Origin: Guillardia theta CCMP2712
Lineage: Eukaryota > Cryptophyceae > Pyrenomonadales > Geminigeraceae
Length of the DNA: 48,172 nt
Direction of reading: 5' to 3'
Assembly: GCF_000315625.1 (NCBI RefSeq)
Contig: NW_005434541.1
Coordinates: 1 to 48,172, forward strand
A program made the position numbers and the translations under genes. The notes under the pieces were generated by a model. The model saw nothing but the letters and a program-made list of their open reading frames with translations. It was not told the DNA's origin and searched no databases. Of this stretch, positions 1-11,458 are shown in pieces (positions within the stretch are counted from its first letter, which is position 1; every line of letters starts with the position of its first letter).

Positions 1-3000
1 GAACGGAGGGATGGAACGAAGTGGGGGTGGAGAGATGAGGATGGAGGAGGGGGAGGGGAAGAGAGAGAATCCAGAATGAAATACAACCTGCGAAGGAGTG
101 GTCGTTCCTCCTCGAGCATGTACCACTTGTCCAGGATCTTGATCATCGGTGTCAGGGGAAGCAGAGAGTAGGGAGGAAGAAGGGGACAAGAAATGAGGAA
201 GGGGAGGAAGGGGAGGGAGAGGAGGAGGAGGAAGAGGAGTGGGGAGGGAGAGGGAGAGGAGAGGGAGAGGATGGTGAGTACGGGATGATGATGATGAGGA
301 GGAGGAGCAGGGAGAATGCATGAGAGTGTCTCACTTGCGTGTCGTCCTCCTCCTGGGCTGCCGGCTTGATCTCGTTTCCCCGTCTGAGTTGCTCTCCAGA
401 CTGTCTGGTGGCGGGACAAGAGATAAGGAGGAGGAGAGCAGCAGCCAAAAAGATATGATTTCAGGTTACAACCTACCCCTACAGAGAGAGAGAACGAGGA
501 GAGCGAGAGCTGAGGAGAGGAAGGGAGGAGGGAAGGAACGTCGAGCTGAAGGAGGAGGTAGGGAGGAGGGAAGGAACGTCGAGCTGAAGGAGGAGGTAGG
601 GAGGACGGAAGGAACGTCGAGCTGAAGGAGGAGGAAGGGAGGAGGGAAGGAACGTCGAGCTGAAGGAGGAGGTAGGTGGGATGTTGGAAAGGAGGAGAGA
701 GGGAGGGACAAGGGACCGACCGTTTGCCTTCTTGTCTTCTTTGGCTTTCATCTGGAGATGCTGCTTCAAAGCAATGGCCGTGATGACTGGAGGAAAGGAA
801 CGAGCGTGAGGAACAGGAGGGCATCGCGAGGAGGAGGAAGGTGAGGAGGAGGAGGGAGAGGAGGAGAAAGGCAGAGGTGCTGCAAAGAAATCCAAAGTAG
901 GCGAGGACGAGGTGAACTGAGGACGAGGGTGAGGTGAGGAGGAGGGTTGGATGGGAGGAATAGAAGGTACGCAGGAGGCGGAGTGAAAGGAGCACGAAAC
1001 AAGTCACTTCACCGTCACTAAGGTGGACGACAACTCTGCCCATAAACGCGTCTGCCTGATCTTCGTTGTTCTCGCCCCACCCGTAATCCTTGTCCTTGAT
1101 AGTGACCTGGAGGAACCAAGACTCCTGTGAGTAGGAGGAGAGGCTGACGGGGAGAGGAGGAGGGAGAGAGAGATGGTCTAAGGACGACTAAGTTGCGGTA
1201 TCGAAACTGCTGTCGGAGACGAGCGGGAAGCAACGAAGCAATCAAGGACGTGAGCAGAGAACGATATGACAGGCGGAGAGGAGAGTGCTAGGAGAAGAGT
1301 ATGGCGAGTATAAGGTGAAAGAGGAGCAACATTAGCAGGAAGTGCCTGGAGGAGGAGGAAGGGAGGCGGGGAGGAGGAGAGGAGGAGGAGAGGAGGAGCC
1401 ACCTGAAGAGACTGGTTCATGCTTGTCACTCCGTAAGAGAAAGTCTCGTTGAAGTTGGGGTCGAGCGTGTAGGGTTTGATCTGTGCAGGTGATGAGGAAG
1501 AGTAACTCGCTGGTAGAGGGCAGACTTCGGTCTTGAGGGGTGGGACAGGACAGCCCAGGAGAGAGACTTCGGCAAAAGGCCTGGCAGAGAAAGCGTGAGT
1601 GAGTTTCACAGGGTAGCAACGGAGGAAAACGAGGGGAGGAGAGCAGGATGGTAGGGAAAGGAAGAGGAGAGAAAGAGGTGGGGGTGATGCGGTGGAGATA
1701 GCTAGCAGCGGTAGCAGACGCCAGAGCATTGGTAGTGGAAGTGTTGGTTGGAGGAGGAAGGAATGTGACCGGGACGAGAATAAGGAGTAAAAGGAGAGGA
1801 GGCGGGGAGGGGGGGAGGAGGAGGAGCAAACGTCAGGGCTGTACACCTGTCGCGAGCATCCCAAGCCCAGAATGGTACCTCCGACCCTGTCAAAGAGGTT
1901 TTACTTCAACGTTTCCTCCTCCTCTCCTCTCTTCACGTGTTCTTCCCGCTCGGTCTGTTCGTCAGGTTTTGGCTTCCACCACAGTGACGTCCAACTCGCC
2001 GCTGGTGGATAAGAGTGAGAAATCAAACATGGGGAGGCAGCAAGAAGAGACGAGGGAGAAGAAAAATGAAGAATCTGGGAGAAGAGGGAGGGAGGAAGGG
2101 AGGGAGGGAGGGGAAAAGAGGAGGGTGAATGGAAGAAGTGGGAGTAGGGAGGGAAGGAGGAAGAAGAGGGAGAGAGGAGGAGGAGGGAGAGAAGAGGAGG
2201 GAGTAGGGACGAGGGAGTAGGGAGGAGGACGAGGAAGTAGGGAGGAGGACGAGGGAGTAGGAAGGAGGAGGAGGCAAGAGAGAAGAGGACCAAGAAATGG
2301 AGAAAGACAGAGGGGAAGGGAGGGTGGCAATAGAAGGGCATGAGACTCATTCATCGCCCACCAGAGTGGCCCGTAAGTCTCCCACAGGTAAGGGATGATG
2401 TCGCTGGTGTGCACAATGGAGTCTGAGCCATGACCTCAGGAGACTCGACACGACAGGACGAGCACGTGGAGAAACCTGTGTTCGGGTCGACAAGCAGCGG
2501 CAGGTCGCACTTCCCCCCCTTCTGCTGAGCCTCACACCTCCAACGACCCTGCCGTGCGAGGTCAGCGGGCCTACGGCACGTAGCAGCGCGGAGGACGTGC
2601 CTCCCGGAAGACGGTGTCGCCAAAGTCTGTGACCTGCTCCCTGGGGCAGGGGTAGCAGATGTAATCAAGGTCTAGCACGCTCATCACTTCACGGATCTGC
2701 CTGCACACGTCCGAGTTCTGCGGCAGGGTGAGGTTTCCATCCCCAGAAGCCGCCCTCCTCCACCTCGAACTCATAGAGCCGCAGCAGAAACCTCGGTCTG
2801 TATGCTGCTAGGACGTCTTTGTGGATTCGGTCCCCAAAGTTGAACCGCAGCTTGCTGGCTAGACTGGATGAGATCCTTGATGGGGAGCAGAGATCATCAG
2901 CAAAGAAGGACAGGTGGAGCAGGTTCACCGGTCCATGGTCTCTCGGAGGAACGGGACAGCATAGTAGAACCCGTACCTTTGGAAATCGTGAGCATGTTCT

Positions 3001-3090
3001 CAAGGGCCCACTCGATGAAAACCATCTTGCAAAGATGACCCGCACGATCGGCAGCATGCGCGGAAACAGCTCCTGCAGAAAGAAGCCACA
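1..3090 (-). CDS. GST N-terminal-like (thioredoxin fold) plus C2 domain protein, 3' end outside window
   Basis: Seen: minus-strand exon blocks separated by CT-rich introns. Near 2764-2880 a block ends in FLLRLYEFE. A 46-nt intron (2718-2763) joins it to a block with DVCRQIREVMSVLDLDYICY, followed by a block around 2490-2545 with CDLPLLVDPNTG and one around 2360-2425 with SIVHTSDIIPYLWETYGP. This order matches the GST_N_3 glutaredoxin-like domain of plant-type proteins. The usual CxxC is reduced to one Cys (NSDVC). Further on, GELDVTVVEAK (about 1993-2015), a block with TLDPNFNETFSYGV (about 1425-1480) and a block with VTIKDKDYGWGE to MGRVVVHLSD (about 1020-1110) form a C2 domain. Later in-frame blocks at about 720-790, 320-400 and 62-150 continue downstream. 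Inferred: one gene, because a polypyrimidine acceptor precedes the C2 block. The start codon and several splice sites are not resolved. Two adjacent genes remain possible. Confidence 0.6.
538..692. repeat. 38-39 bp minisatellite, about 4 copies
   Basis: The motif ACGTCGAGCTGAAGGAGGAG recurs at about 539, 577, 615 and 654, each followed by purine-rich spacer. It lies in a predicted intron of the C2-domain gene. Confidence 0.85.
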
Positions 3091-3419
3091 AGTCAATCAG
3101 GTGTGAAGTTTGAGCTTGGAGAAGCACTCCTTGAGTATCATCTAGCGCAATCAATCCTTGTACAAGTAGCACCATCTTCAAAGTTCCATGTTGAAATTAC
3201 TCTTCAATCATGTTGTTCGCCTCTTGTCGCCATTGAGCAACGGCTTCTGACTCACTACTGCCGATGTTCATACTTACCCTCCTCCTCCTCCTCCTCCTCT
3301 CCCTCCTCTTGCCTTCCCCCACCACTTTTGACTCCCTCTCCTCCTCTGCCATGGCGGCACATTTTGACGGGTTTCCGATTCGACGCTTTGACTAAAACCT
3401 TTACTCAATTTTGAAGTAA

Positions 3420-3780
3420 CTCTTAGTCACTCAGTGACGGCGCCGCAGGGGGGCAACTTGGGGCCGCCGGGGCCCGGGCCGGGCGCCGCGGCCGCCGCGA
3501 TCAGGAATCCCTCGATTCAATCGGTGATAGAATCGGAGGAGGCTACAGCGGCCATCCTGGCATCATTGTTTAAAACTCGGAACCGTTCAGTACGAGTGGA
3601 GAGTACTTCAGTGGCTGAAAATAGAGGCTGCCTTGACCCTGACCTGAGTCAGTCCTTTGACACTGTCCGGCGCCGCCCGCCGCCGCCGCTGTGACTGCGG
3701 CACTGCACTGAGCCAGGCCATACGGCGAGACTCGTGCCTCAGGCCGCAGCCTCCGAACTCGGAACTCGGCCGAAAAGACA
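3420..3780. repeat. GC-rich island, copy 1
   Basis: A sharply bounded stretch of GGCCCGGGCC/GCCGCCGCG-type sequence beginning at AGTCACTCAGTGACGG. The motif GGACCGTACCGTAC lies just downstream (3859-3872). Composition and short motifs resemble the islands at 32.65, 34.5, 38.47, 40.45 and 42.49 kb. No convincing coding sequence is seen. Confidence 0.6.
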
Positions 3781-5432
3781 GAGAGAGCCAACCCGGCTTA
3801 TCTGCCGACTGCTGTCCCCCAAACTTAACTAATAATACCTTCACTGGCTGTGACTTCCGGACCGTACCGTACTCATTCAGCTATTCTGGTACGGTGGCAT
3901 TGAGGGTAGTAGAGTAGTCACTGACACCGGGGTACTCCAGCCTACCCTGTAGGGGTCGTGATTAGGCACTGCGGGCAGATGGTTGGGTACTATCCGGGGG
4001 TGACCGTAGTGGGGAGGGTGGGTGGCCCCCGGTGATCAGCAACCGAACTGATGCGTCGGGACTCACCATGCAATATTTTTACTTACTTGCACTGGGGTAA
4101 TTTGAGTAAAAAGATATCATTGTGGGGGTCATGACGACCCTCGGAGATAGTCCGACGTGGGGTGGTCAAGTGGTTGTAAAGTGAGGTACGGTACAGTGTT
4201 GGTCGGTAGGGGCCTGGGGTGGGGTGCCCCGGGGTGCCGGGGACGGGTGGTGCTGTCAAAGAGAGCAGCCAATCAGTTGACTTTGCAAGTAGGGTGGGGG
4301 TGACCAGGATGCATCTTGGTGGTAGGGGTGGTCTGATTTTTAACTTTGGAGTGACTCCGGGCAGTGATGTAGACAGGGTGGGTAGCATAAAAGATAGGCT
4401 TGAAATTGAGGGTCCGGGTATGACAGTACCCCTGCATCATAGACTAAGTTTGATGGTGTATGGGGGGTCATGGCTGCTCTCGAGCTGCATCGTGGGGGGT
4501 AGGGTTGGGACATTTTTTAAGTTTGATTGTGCAAGGACAGCTGGGAGGTAGGGGTAGTCAATAGTAGGGGTCACTGCGTTAATTTCAGGCAGTGGGTAGG
4601 GGTCATTGACTACATTTCTTGACTCTATGAAGTGGGGGGGGGAGCTGGTACATGTTATAGAGGGGGGGTAGGGGGTAGAGGGTGGGGGGTAGGGAATGTG
4701 GTTTGCCGATGACTGTCACTGTCAATGGCGGTTGAAACCGACCGGAGGATGTGTTCCTCCGGGGAGAGGGAGGGAGGAAGTGAGAGAGATGGGGAGAAGA
4801 AGAGGACAAGAGATGAGGGATGCTTCAAAAGAGAGATGGATGGAAGGAGAACGTCCAGAGGGCCATGATGGGCAACTTAGTCAAGGGCAAGAGTTGAGAC
4901 GAGACTTGGTCAAGCGGAAGAGTAGTGTTGATGGAGCGAGTGCCTGGTTTGGTCCCGAGTGAAGAGGATATCGTTTGAAAGGACACTTGGCAATGGTGGA
5001 AAGAGCTTCTAGTCTCAGATTGCATGCAAGGACGATTTGGCGAACGGCCCATCAATCTTTTGTCACGGCTGGCAGGAAGGAAGGGACTAGTATATAGGGA
5101 AGTAAGCAGCAAGGAATTGAGTTTAGCGAACTTGTAAAGTATAGAATGCATATTACCAGGACGATGATGTAGTGAATCAAAACTTTTTGATGGGAATCTT
5201 GGGTGAAGGTGGTTGAATCTTTCACTCTCTCCCTGACTGTTACATCGCAGAAGCTGATCAAAGTGTTGCTTGGCTTCGCAGGCCAAAGTTCGACGCATTC
5301 TCTATCATGTTGTTGAAACATATCTGACCCAAGGGGAAACTGTGAGCTTGCCATGAATTTCAATGGCTGCTTGGTTGAAACCCATATCATTTGGATGTTT
5401 TGAAAGGTGGCCTGAATCCGAATCCATCAATC
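3781..5432. other. Non-genic interval with G-run DNA (3950-4700)
   Basis: From about 3950 to 4700 the plus strand is rich in GGGGTA, GGGGGT and TGGGG runs. No open frame here looks like a protein; the short frames at 4219-4551, 4696-4962 and 4825-5298 lack splice context or recognisable motifs. A TATA-like TAGTATATAGGG lies at about 5087-5098, roughly 340 bp upstream of the channel start, and may belong to its promoter. Confidence 0.5.
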
Positions 5433-8400
5433 ATGGACGAAGCTTCGTCCATCTCTAACGCCAACACCATTGCGGGCAATGGAGTAGTTGACGAGGAGGC
5501 AAAGAAACCTGATTCTAAGAGGAGGAATTCAAAGCTCAAGCCTCTCCCTCCACCACTCCGTGAAAGGAAACGAGCTGTGATGATCAGACTTCAACCTCGG
5601 AACCTTGTGAAGCATGGCTTGATTCCGGAAATTTCCTGGCTCAAGTATTACCATAATGAGAATCAGCTCGAGGTCCAGTTGATAGACAAAGGGAATCGCT
5701 ATGTTTGTCAAGACGGCGAGGTTCGCGATTTCAAGAGCTTCAGGGACGTCTCGAAGGCACAGTTCGCTGATGAGCTGGGCCTAGAGGAGATGAAGGACGT
5801 GTGGTTTATCAGTGAATTGCAAGGTGCTCCAGGACGAAGCTTGAGAGAGCTAGAAGCTCAGCTTGACAGCATGAGCTCTTCACGTTTGGAGGACGAATGT
5901 TCCGGTGATGAGGCTTATGGAACTCCTTCACAGAATGAGACGCGGCGGTCGTCTTCTGTGACAGAGACGACGAGGACATGCAAACCCGACATCTCAGCCA
6001 AGTCTCATGCCGCACCCCAGAATTGGGGGAAGAGCAAATTTCAAAACATACAAGGCAAGAAGTACCGACGAAGGAGTCAGAATTTCACAACTGTGATACA
6101 TCCGGAAAGAACCTACGCCAAGCGATCCTTGTTTATCTTTGATTTGAATAATCCACTGAGAAGGGCGATCATCTCAGGCATTGAATCTCCTTGGTGGGAT
6201 AGATGCGTCCTTTCGGTCATCTTTCTCAACACCTTTTTCCTCGCCATGTACGATCCCTTCGATACTCCAGACTGGCGAGAGTGCGAGCTCGGAATCACCG
6301 ACCCTTATGGATATTGTAGTTGGCACAATGAGACATGGAGGCTGGCTCCAGCTGCGGGGTCTATGCTACTGTCGGGAAAGTCATGGCCACCTTTCCATCG
6401 AGACTTCTTGGATTTCTCATCCAAGATCTTCTCGGCTTTCTTCATCCTGGAATTCGTTGCCAAGATCATTGCCCTTGGGTTTATGGTGGGACCCAACACT
6501 TATCTACGAGATGCCTGGAACTGGTTGGACCTTTTGGTTGTCATCATCGGATGCCTGGACTTCATGCCTTCCTCCAACGGAAATTCGACGTCCAACTTGA
6601 GCGCCCTTCGTTCACTGAGACTTCTTCGGCCTCTGAGGGCGATCAACAGGCTTGAAGAGCTCAAATTCTTCGTGGTCCTCGTGTTTAAGGCGGTTCCCAT
6701 GCTGATGAACGTCTTGCTGATCTGTGCTGTGCTGTTTCTACTCTTTGGAATTCTCGGCCTGGACTTGTATCAAGGTCTGAAACCATACTTCCTCGTGCTT
6801 TGCTTGTTGATAACTCGTTCGGACCGCAGGCGTCTTGAGGGGGAGGTGCTACGACATCGAAACAGGGATTCCAGGACAAGATGTATGCTCCAAGGGTCGA
6901 ATGGTGAACGAGGAGACATACTTCTGGATCACCAAGGGGATGGACGTGACATCTTCGAGTCACGTTGGGGGGATGTTCCTGTGCCATGCAGGTGAGGAAT
7001 GTCTCCTCCTTGGACAAAACCTCGGCCGGGGTTTGATCCACTTCGACGACATCGGTGAGCTGGAGCTGCTGTGTGCCGTTTGCAGCCTCGTCCTGACTCC
7101 CTCCTCTCCTGCAGGGCACTCGCTGCTTGCGATCTTTCAAATCGTCACTCTAGAGGGCTGGGCTGACATCTGCTATGCTTTGCAGGATGCTGCCGGTTTC
7201 TGGAACTTTATATACTTCCTTGCATTGATCTGCCTTGGATCTTTCTTTGCTGTCCAGCTGTTCTTGGTCGTTATCTCAAACCAGTATGCCTTCTTGATGG
7301 AACATCAACAGAAGAAACTCCCTGCGGATTCTGGAAAATCCAGCATTCTCGAGGTAAAGCGTCCTTCACTGCAAAGATCAGGGTCACTCAGCAATGTGTT
7401 GGCATCTGATCCAAAGAGGCTTGACGGTTTTGCGAGATGGAAGTTTGTCATGAAGACTTTCGTCAAGTCGGAGCTATTCGTCAACTTCATCCTCCTCGTC
7501 ATCTTCTGCAACACCATCAGCATGGCGCTCGACGGCATCTGTGAGTTCGAAACTCACTCCTGGTGTGCTCCAATGAAGGCCAGCATGGAGATCGCAAACA
7601 TTGTCTTCACCTTTATCTTTGCTCTCGAGATGTTTCTCAAGGTCACCTTGCTCGGGCCCCAGAGATACTTCGGAGTCGCCACTAACGTCTTCGACTTCAT
7701 CATCGTCGTCCTTAGCTTCCTCGAGGTCTTCAGCGGAGGTTTTGCAAACGTCTACAAGTGTTACACCACGTCCCCGACCGAGGCAGACTTGAATGTAACC
7801 CTGTACTTGCCCACCAGCGTGAGCCAGGCCTTCCTCTCCGACGATGACATGGCTGCCCTTAGTTTTGACAAGGTGATCAGGTCAGATGAGGGAGACCTCA
7901 AAGTCAACCCATGGTTCTACTACACGTGCGGGAGTGGGAGTTTCGTCTCTCTGCTAAGGGCGCTAAGGCTCTTCCGCCTGGTGAAGCTGCTCAGCGCCTT
8001 CCCGGAGCTGCAGAAACAAGTCATGATCCTGGGCGAGGTGGTGAAGTCAGTGTTCGCTCTTATCCTCCTCATGGCCTTCTTCCTCATTATCTTCATGATC
8101 CTTGGCATGAATCTCTTCGGCGGCCTCATCACCACAGAGTGGGACGCGTCCTCCTTGCAGAAGGGCCAGGAGGTCTTCGTGACTTTCGCCAACGACTCCA
8201 ACGGCGGCATCGCCCGCCATGGCATCATCTACCAGTTCAAGGGAACCGACCCGGTAGCTCCGTGGAAGGTGAAGATCGAGTTTGCAGATGTGGAGCCGGC
8301 GATAAACAGGTCGGTTGGAGGGCTGCTGGACAAGGACGGGATGGCCTGGTGCTCGACCCTGGACGATGCATCGGGAGCCGTGCCGTACATCTCCAGCATC

Positions 8401-11352
8401 GTCCCGAGATTTCACTACAACAACCTCGGCCAGGCGTTTATCACCTCCTTCCAGGTGCTGACGATCGCCAACTGGAACGATGACCTGTACGACACCACAG
8501 CGAGCGCGGGAGGCAACAGCGCAGTGTTCTTCTGCATGATCGTCATCGTCGGCAACTGGGTCATCTTCAACCTCTTCGTCGCTATCCTCATCTCCAAGTT
8601 CATGGACTCCAAGGCGGAGAACCTCAAGAAGAACATGAGGGACATGGAGAAGGCCTTCCAGGACGTGTTTGCAGACCTCAATGAGGAGGACCTCGTGAGG
8701 TTCGTGGAGAAAGTCTTCACATCTCTCGACGTTGACTCCTCCGGCGTGATCGACATCTACGAGCTGAGACACGCTCTGGGGAAGCTGGGGATGCAGCTGG
8801 ACATCTCCTCGGTACGCGATCTCCTCCGTGAGTTTGACCACGATGGCAGTGGAGGAATCTCGTTCCAGGAGTTCCTGGTGCTCATCAAGTCGCAACTTGA
8901 CAAGATAGCGAGCAAGGACACGAGGGAGAAGCTGAGAGACTCGGGGAAGAGCTTCCGGTCGGAGGAGCTTGAGTTCATCGGGAGGGTGGAGGTGCATTCC
9001 AACGAGGAGGAGGAAGAGCGAGGGACGGTGAAGGGCCTGAAGCAGGCGATCGAGCATCCCTTCTTCGACAGGTTCATCCTCGTTTGTATCGTGCTCAGCA
9101 CTGTCACGCTATCGCTCGACAACAAGTACATCCCGGAGGGCAGCAGCATGGGAAGGTTTCTCTCGGGGACCGAGATCTTCCTCAACCTCGTCTTTACCAT
9201 GGAGATGATCGTCAAGATCCTCGCCTGCTCGTTCAGGTCCTACTTCGCATCTTCTTGGAACCGTCTCGACATGTTCATCGTCATCACCAGCGACCTTGAT
9301 ATGATCCTGACGCTCGTGCATGTCGAGCAGTCGCTCAGCCTCTTCAAGTCTCTGCGAGCCTTCCGTCCTCTCGCAAGGATTCACGGTCTTCGTATTCTCC
9401 TCGAAGCCATGTTCCTCGCTGTCGCTCCTGTCATCAACACCGGCGCCATCGCCGTTGCCTCCTGCCTCCTCCTCGGCATCCTCGGCCTCCAGCTGCTCGG
9501 CTCCCAGCTGGGCTACTGCAGCGACGCGGCAGTATGGAGCAAGCTACAGTGCGACGGGATAGATGATGGGGGGAGCCCGAGGAAGTGGGAGAGCTACGTG
9601 ATGAACTTTGACAACCTCGGGCAGGCCGTCCTGACGCAGCTGATGATCGCAAGCCAGGACGACTGGCCGAGCCACATGCTCGCCGGGGTTGACTCGACGG
9701 GCAAGGTGACGGGACCCCAGCAGAACACCAGCATGTCTCTTGTTGTCTTCTACCTCATCTCCTTCCTCGTCACGAGCTCGGTGATCGTCAACATGTTCGT
9801 TGCCGTGTGTGTGGACTGCTACAACACGACGCTGGTGGCTGACGGGACCAGCCAAGTGGAGGAAGAGAGAGAGAAGCTGTGCGAAGGCCGGATCAGCGAC
9901 ACTCCGGCCCAGTCCATGGCCCTCTCGATCATCACGAGCGTCCCGTTCGAGATCCTCATGAACGTGCTAACTGTCGTCCAGATCTGCTGCATGATGCTCG
10001 GGAGCTGGAAGCAGTCTGAGGCCCAGCACCAGGTCGACGTGTACAGCAACTTCTTCTTCACCTTCTTCTTCGGCGCCGAGTGCATCCTCAAGTTCGTAGC
10101 CCTCTCTCCTCGCCGCTACTTCAAGGGATGGGAGAATCGCCTCGACTATTTCATTGTGGTCTCCAGCTTCGTCTCCACCTCCGTGGAGGCCGTTGGGAAC
10201 CTGCTGAACCCTGCTCTCCTGCGATCCGTCCGCCTCATCCGCCTCGTCCGCATCCTCCGCATCCTCCGCATCCTCCGAAGCGTCAACGGCCCGCAGGAGA
10301 TCCTCTCTGCCATCGCCGGATCGACTGCCTCCATCCTGAACCTGCTCGTCCTCATAGGCGTGCTGTTCTTCATCTATGCTGTCATAGGTGTCGACGTCTT
10401 CGGCGGCCTCTGCGTCGATGGTGATCAGAACTCTGCCGGACTGCGAGCGGTGCGGTGCCTCATGACCAGCGAGGACCGCCTGCTCGATCGCCATGCGCAC
10501 TTCCAGGGTATGGGAATGGCCTTGCTCACGCTCCTCCGCACAGCGACGGGGGACGCGTGGGGGGAGGTGATGGGGAGTCTTTCCCTCACGGCATCTCGCC
10601 GTGAGCCCATGGCTGCTGACGTCTGGCTGGAGGTGACCCGAGCTCTCTCGCCGCAAACATCCAACATCACCGCTCTCACCTCCTCGTCCTCCTCGTCCTC
10701 CTCGTCCTCCTCCTCGTTATCTCGCCGGAGTCACGGGCGACTGGTTCGGGATACTGTCATGGGGCCTCGGCGGGGAGAGGAGGAGCAAGAAGCGGCTCGG
10801 ATCCTCGCCCTGGGCCCGGAGTTCCCTGGAGTCTCCATGGCTGTGGCCAAGTTCGCACTCCAGCAGTGGCTTGCGAGCGTCGAGGGGCAGCAGGAGACGC
10901 ATGACTGGCCGCTGCCGACGCCGGAGGCCGAGCAGTGGGTCCAGCTGGCAAGGATGGCGTTGCCCAACTGTCTGACAGGAGCGGAGATGAAGAACCTGAG
11001 CGAGGCCGGGCTGGCCGACTGCTCCATCCCGGGCCACTTCCACTCGTCCGGCTCGCTCGATTGCCCGTCGACGTGCGGGCTGCCACTGCTGTGGTGCTCT
11101 GTCTTCCTGTACTCCTTCTTCGGACTGTCGGCCTACGTGATGCTGCAGCTGGTGATCGGCGTGTTGATGGACCAGCTCTCTGCTCGGCAAACGGAGGAGA
11201 AGTTGATGGGGGCCCGGCACGTGCCGGGCCGGGAGGAGCTGACCATCGCTGTCCTGCAGAGGATGTATCGCAGGTGGCTGTGGAGATTGAAGGAGGAGGA
11301 GAAGAGGCAGAGTCAGCAGCAGAGGAGGATGAGCATGATGTCATGGAGCTGA
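5433..11352 (+). CDS. Four-domain voltage-gated cation channel with EF-hands between domains II and III
   Basis: Role: plasma-membrane voltage-gated cation channel alpha subunit, expected from the family. Exons are 5433-6774, 6830-6991 and 7115-11352; the joins keep frame and give about 1,913 residues. The first ATG of the frame is at 5433. Seen: four six-helix repeats. S4 segments are SLRLLRPLRAINRL (I), LLRALRLFRLVKLL (II), LFKSLRAFRPLARI (III) and LLRSVRLIRLVRILRILR (IV). Pore motifs are TLEGW near residue 512, TIANW near 950, SQDDW near 1346 and TGDAW near 1643. Two canonical EF loops, DVDSSGVIDIYE (near 1040) and DHDGSGGISFQE (near 1076), sit in the II-III linker. Domain IV has a very long pore-to-S6 loop with a serine tract (nt 10680-10718). 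The C-tail is short and contains VLQRMYRRWLWRLK, which resembles an IQ motif. The 123-nt second intron is also open in frame, so its removal is inferred from the GT-AG ends and homology spacing. Ion selectivity cannot be assigned. Confidence 0.92.
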
Positions 11353-11458
11353 TGAGCGAGCATGATGGAGAAGGAGAACGAGCGATGAGTTTTGAGGGAC
11401 CAGGGTCCAAGGTGTACAGATGGCACGACAAGCATGTAAATCTAAGAATCTATCAAGT

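Noticed and set aside
1901-2414. Long Ser/Pro/Leu-rich frames on the minus strand
   Set aside because: They translate CT-rich intron DNA in two frames at once and contain no stop only because of composition.
4825-5298. 157-codon minus frame upstream of the channel
   Set aside because: Overlaps the likely promoter, has irregular composition and no motifs, and competes with equally long frames on the other strand.
8047-9057. 336-codon open frame on the minus strand
   Set aside because: It is antisense to the channel exon, rich in Val/Glu/Leu as expected from GC-rich codons read backwards, and matches no domain, while the plus frame carries EF-hands and helices.
9967-10656. 229-codon open frame on the minus strand
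   Set aside because: Antisense shadow of channel domain IV, Glu/Asp-rich because it reads the S4 and TCC-rich codons backwards.
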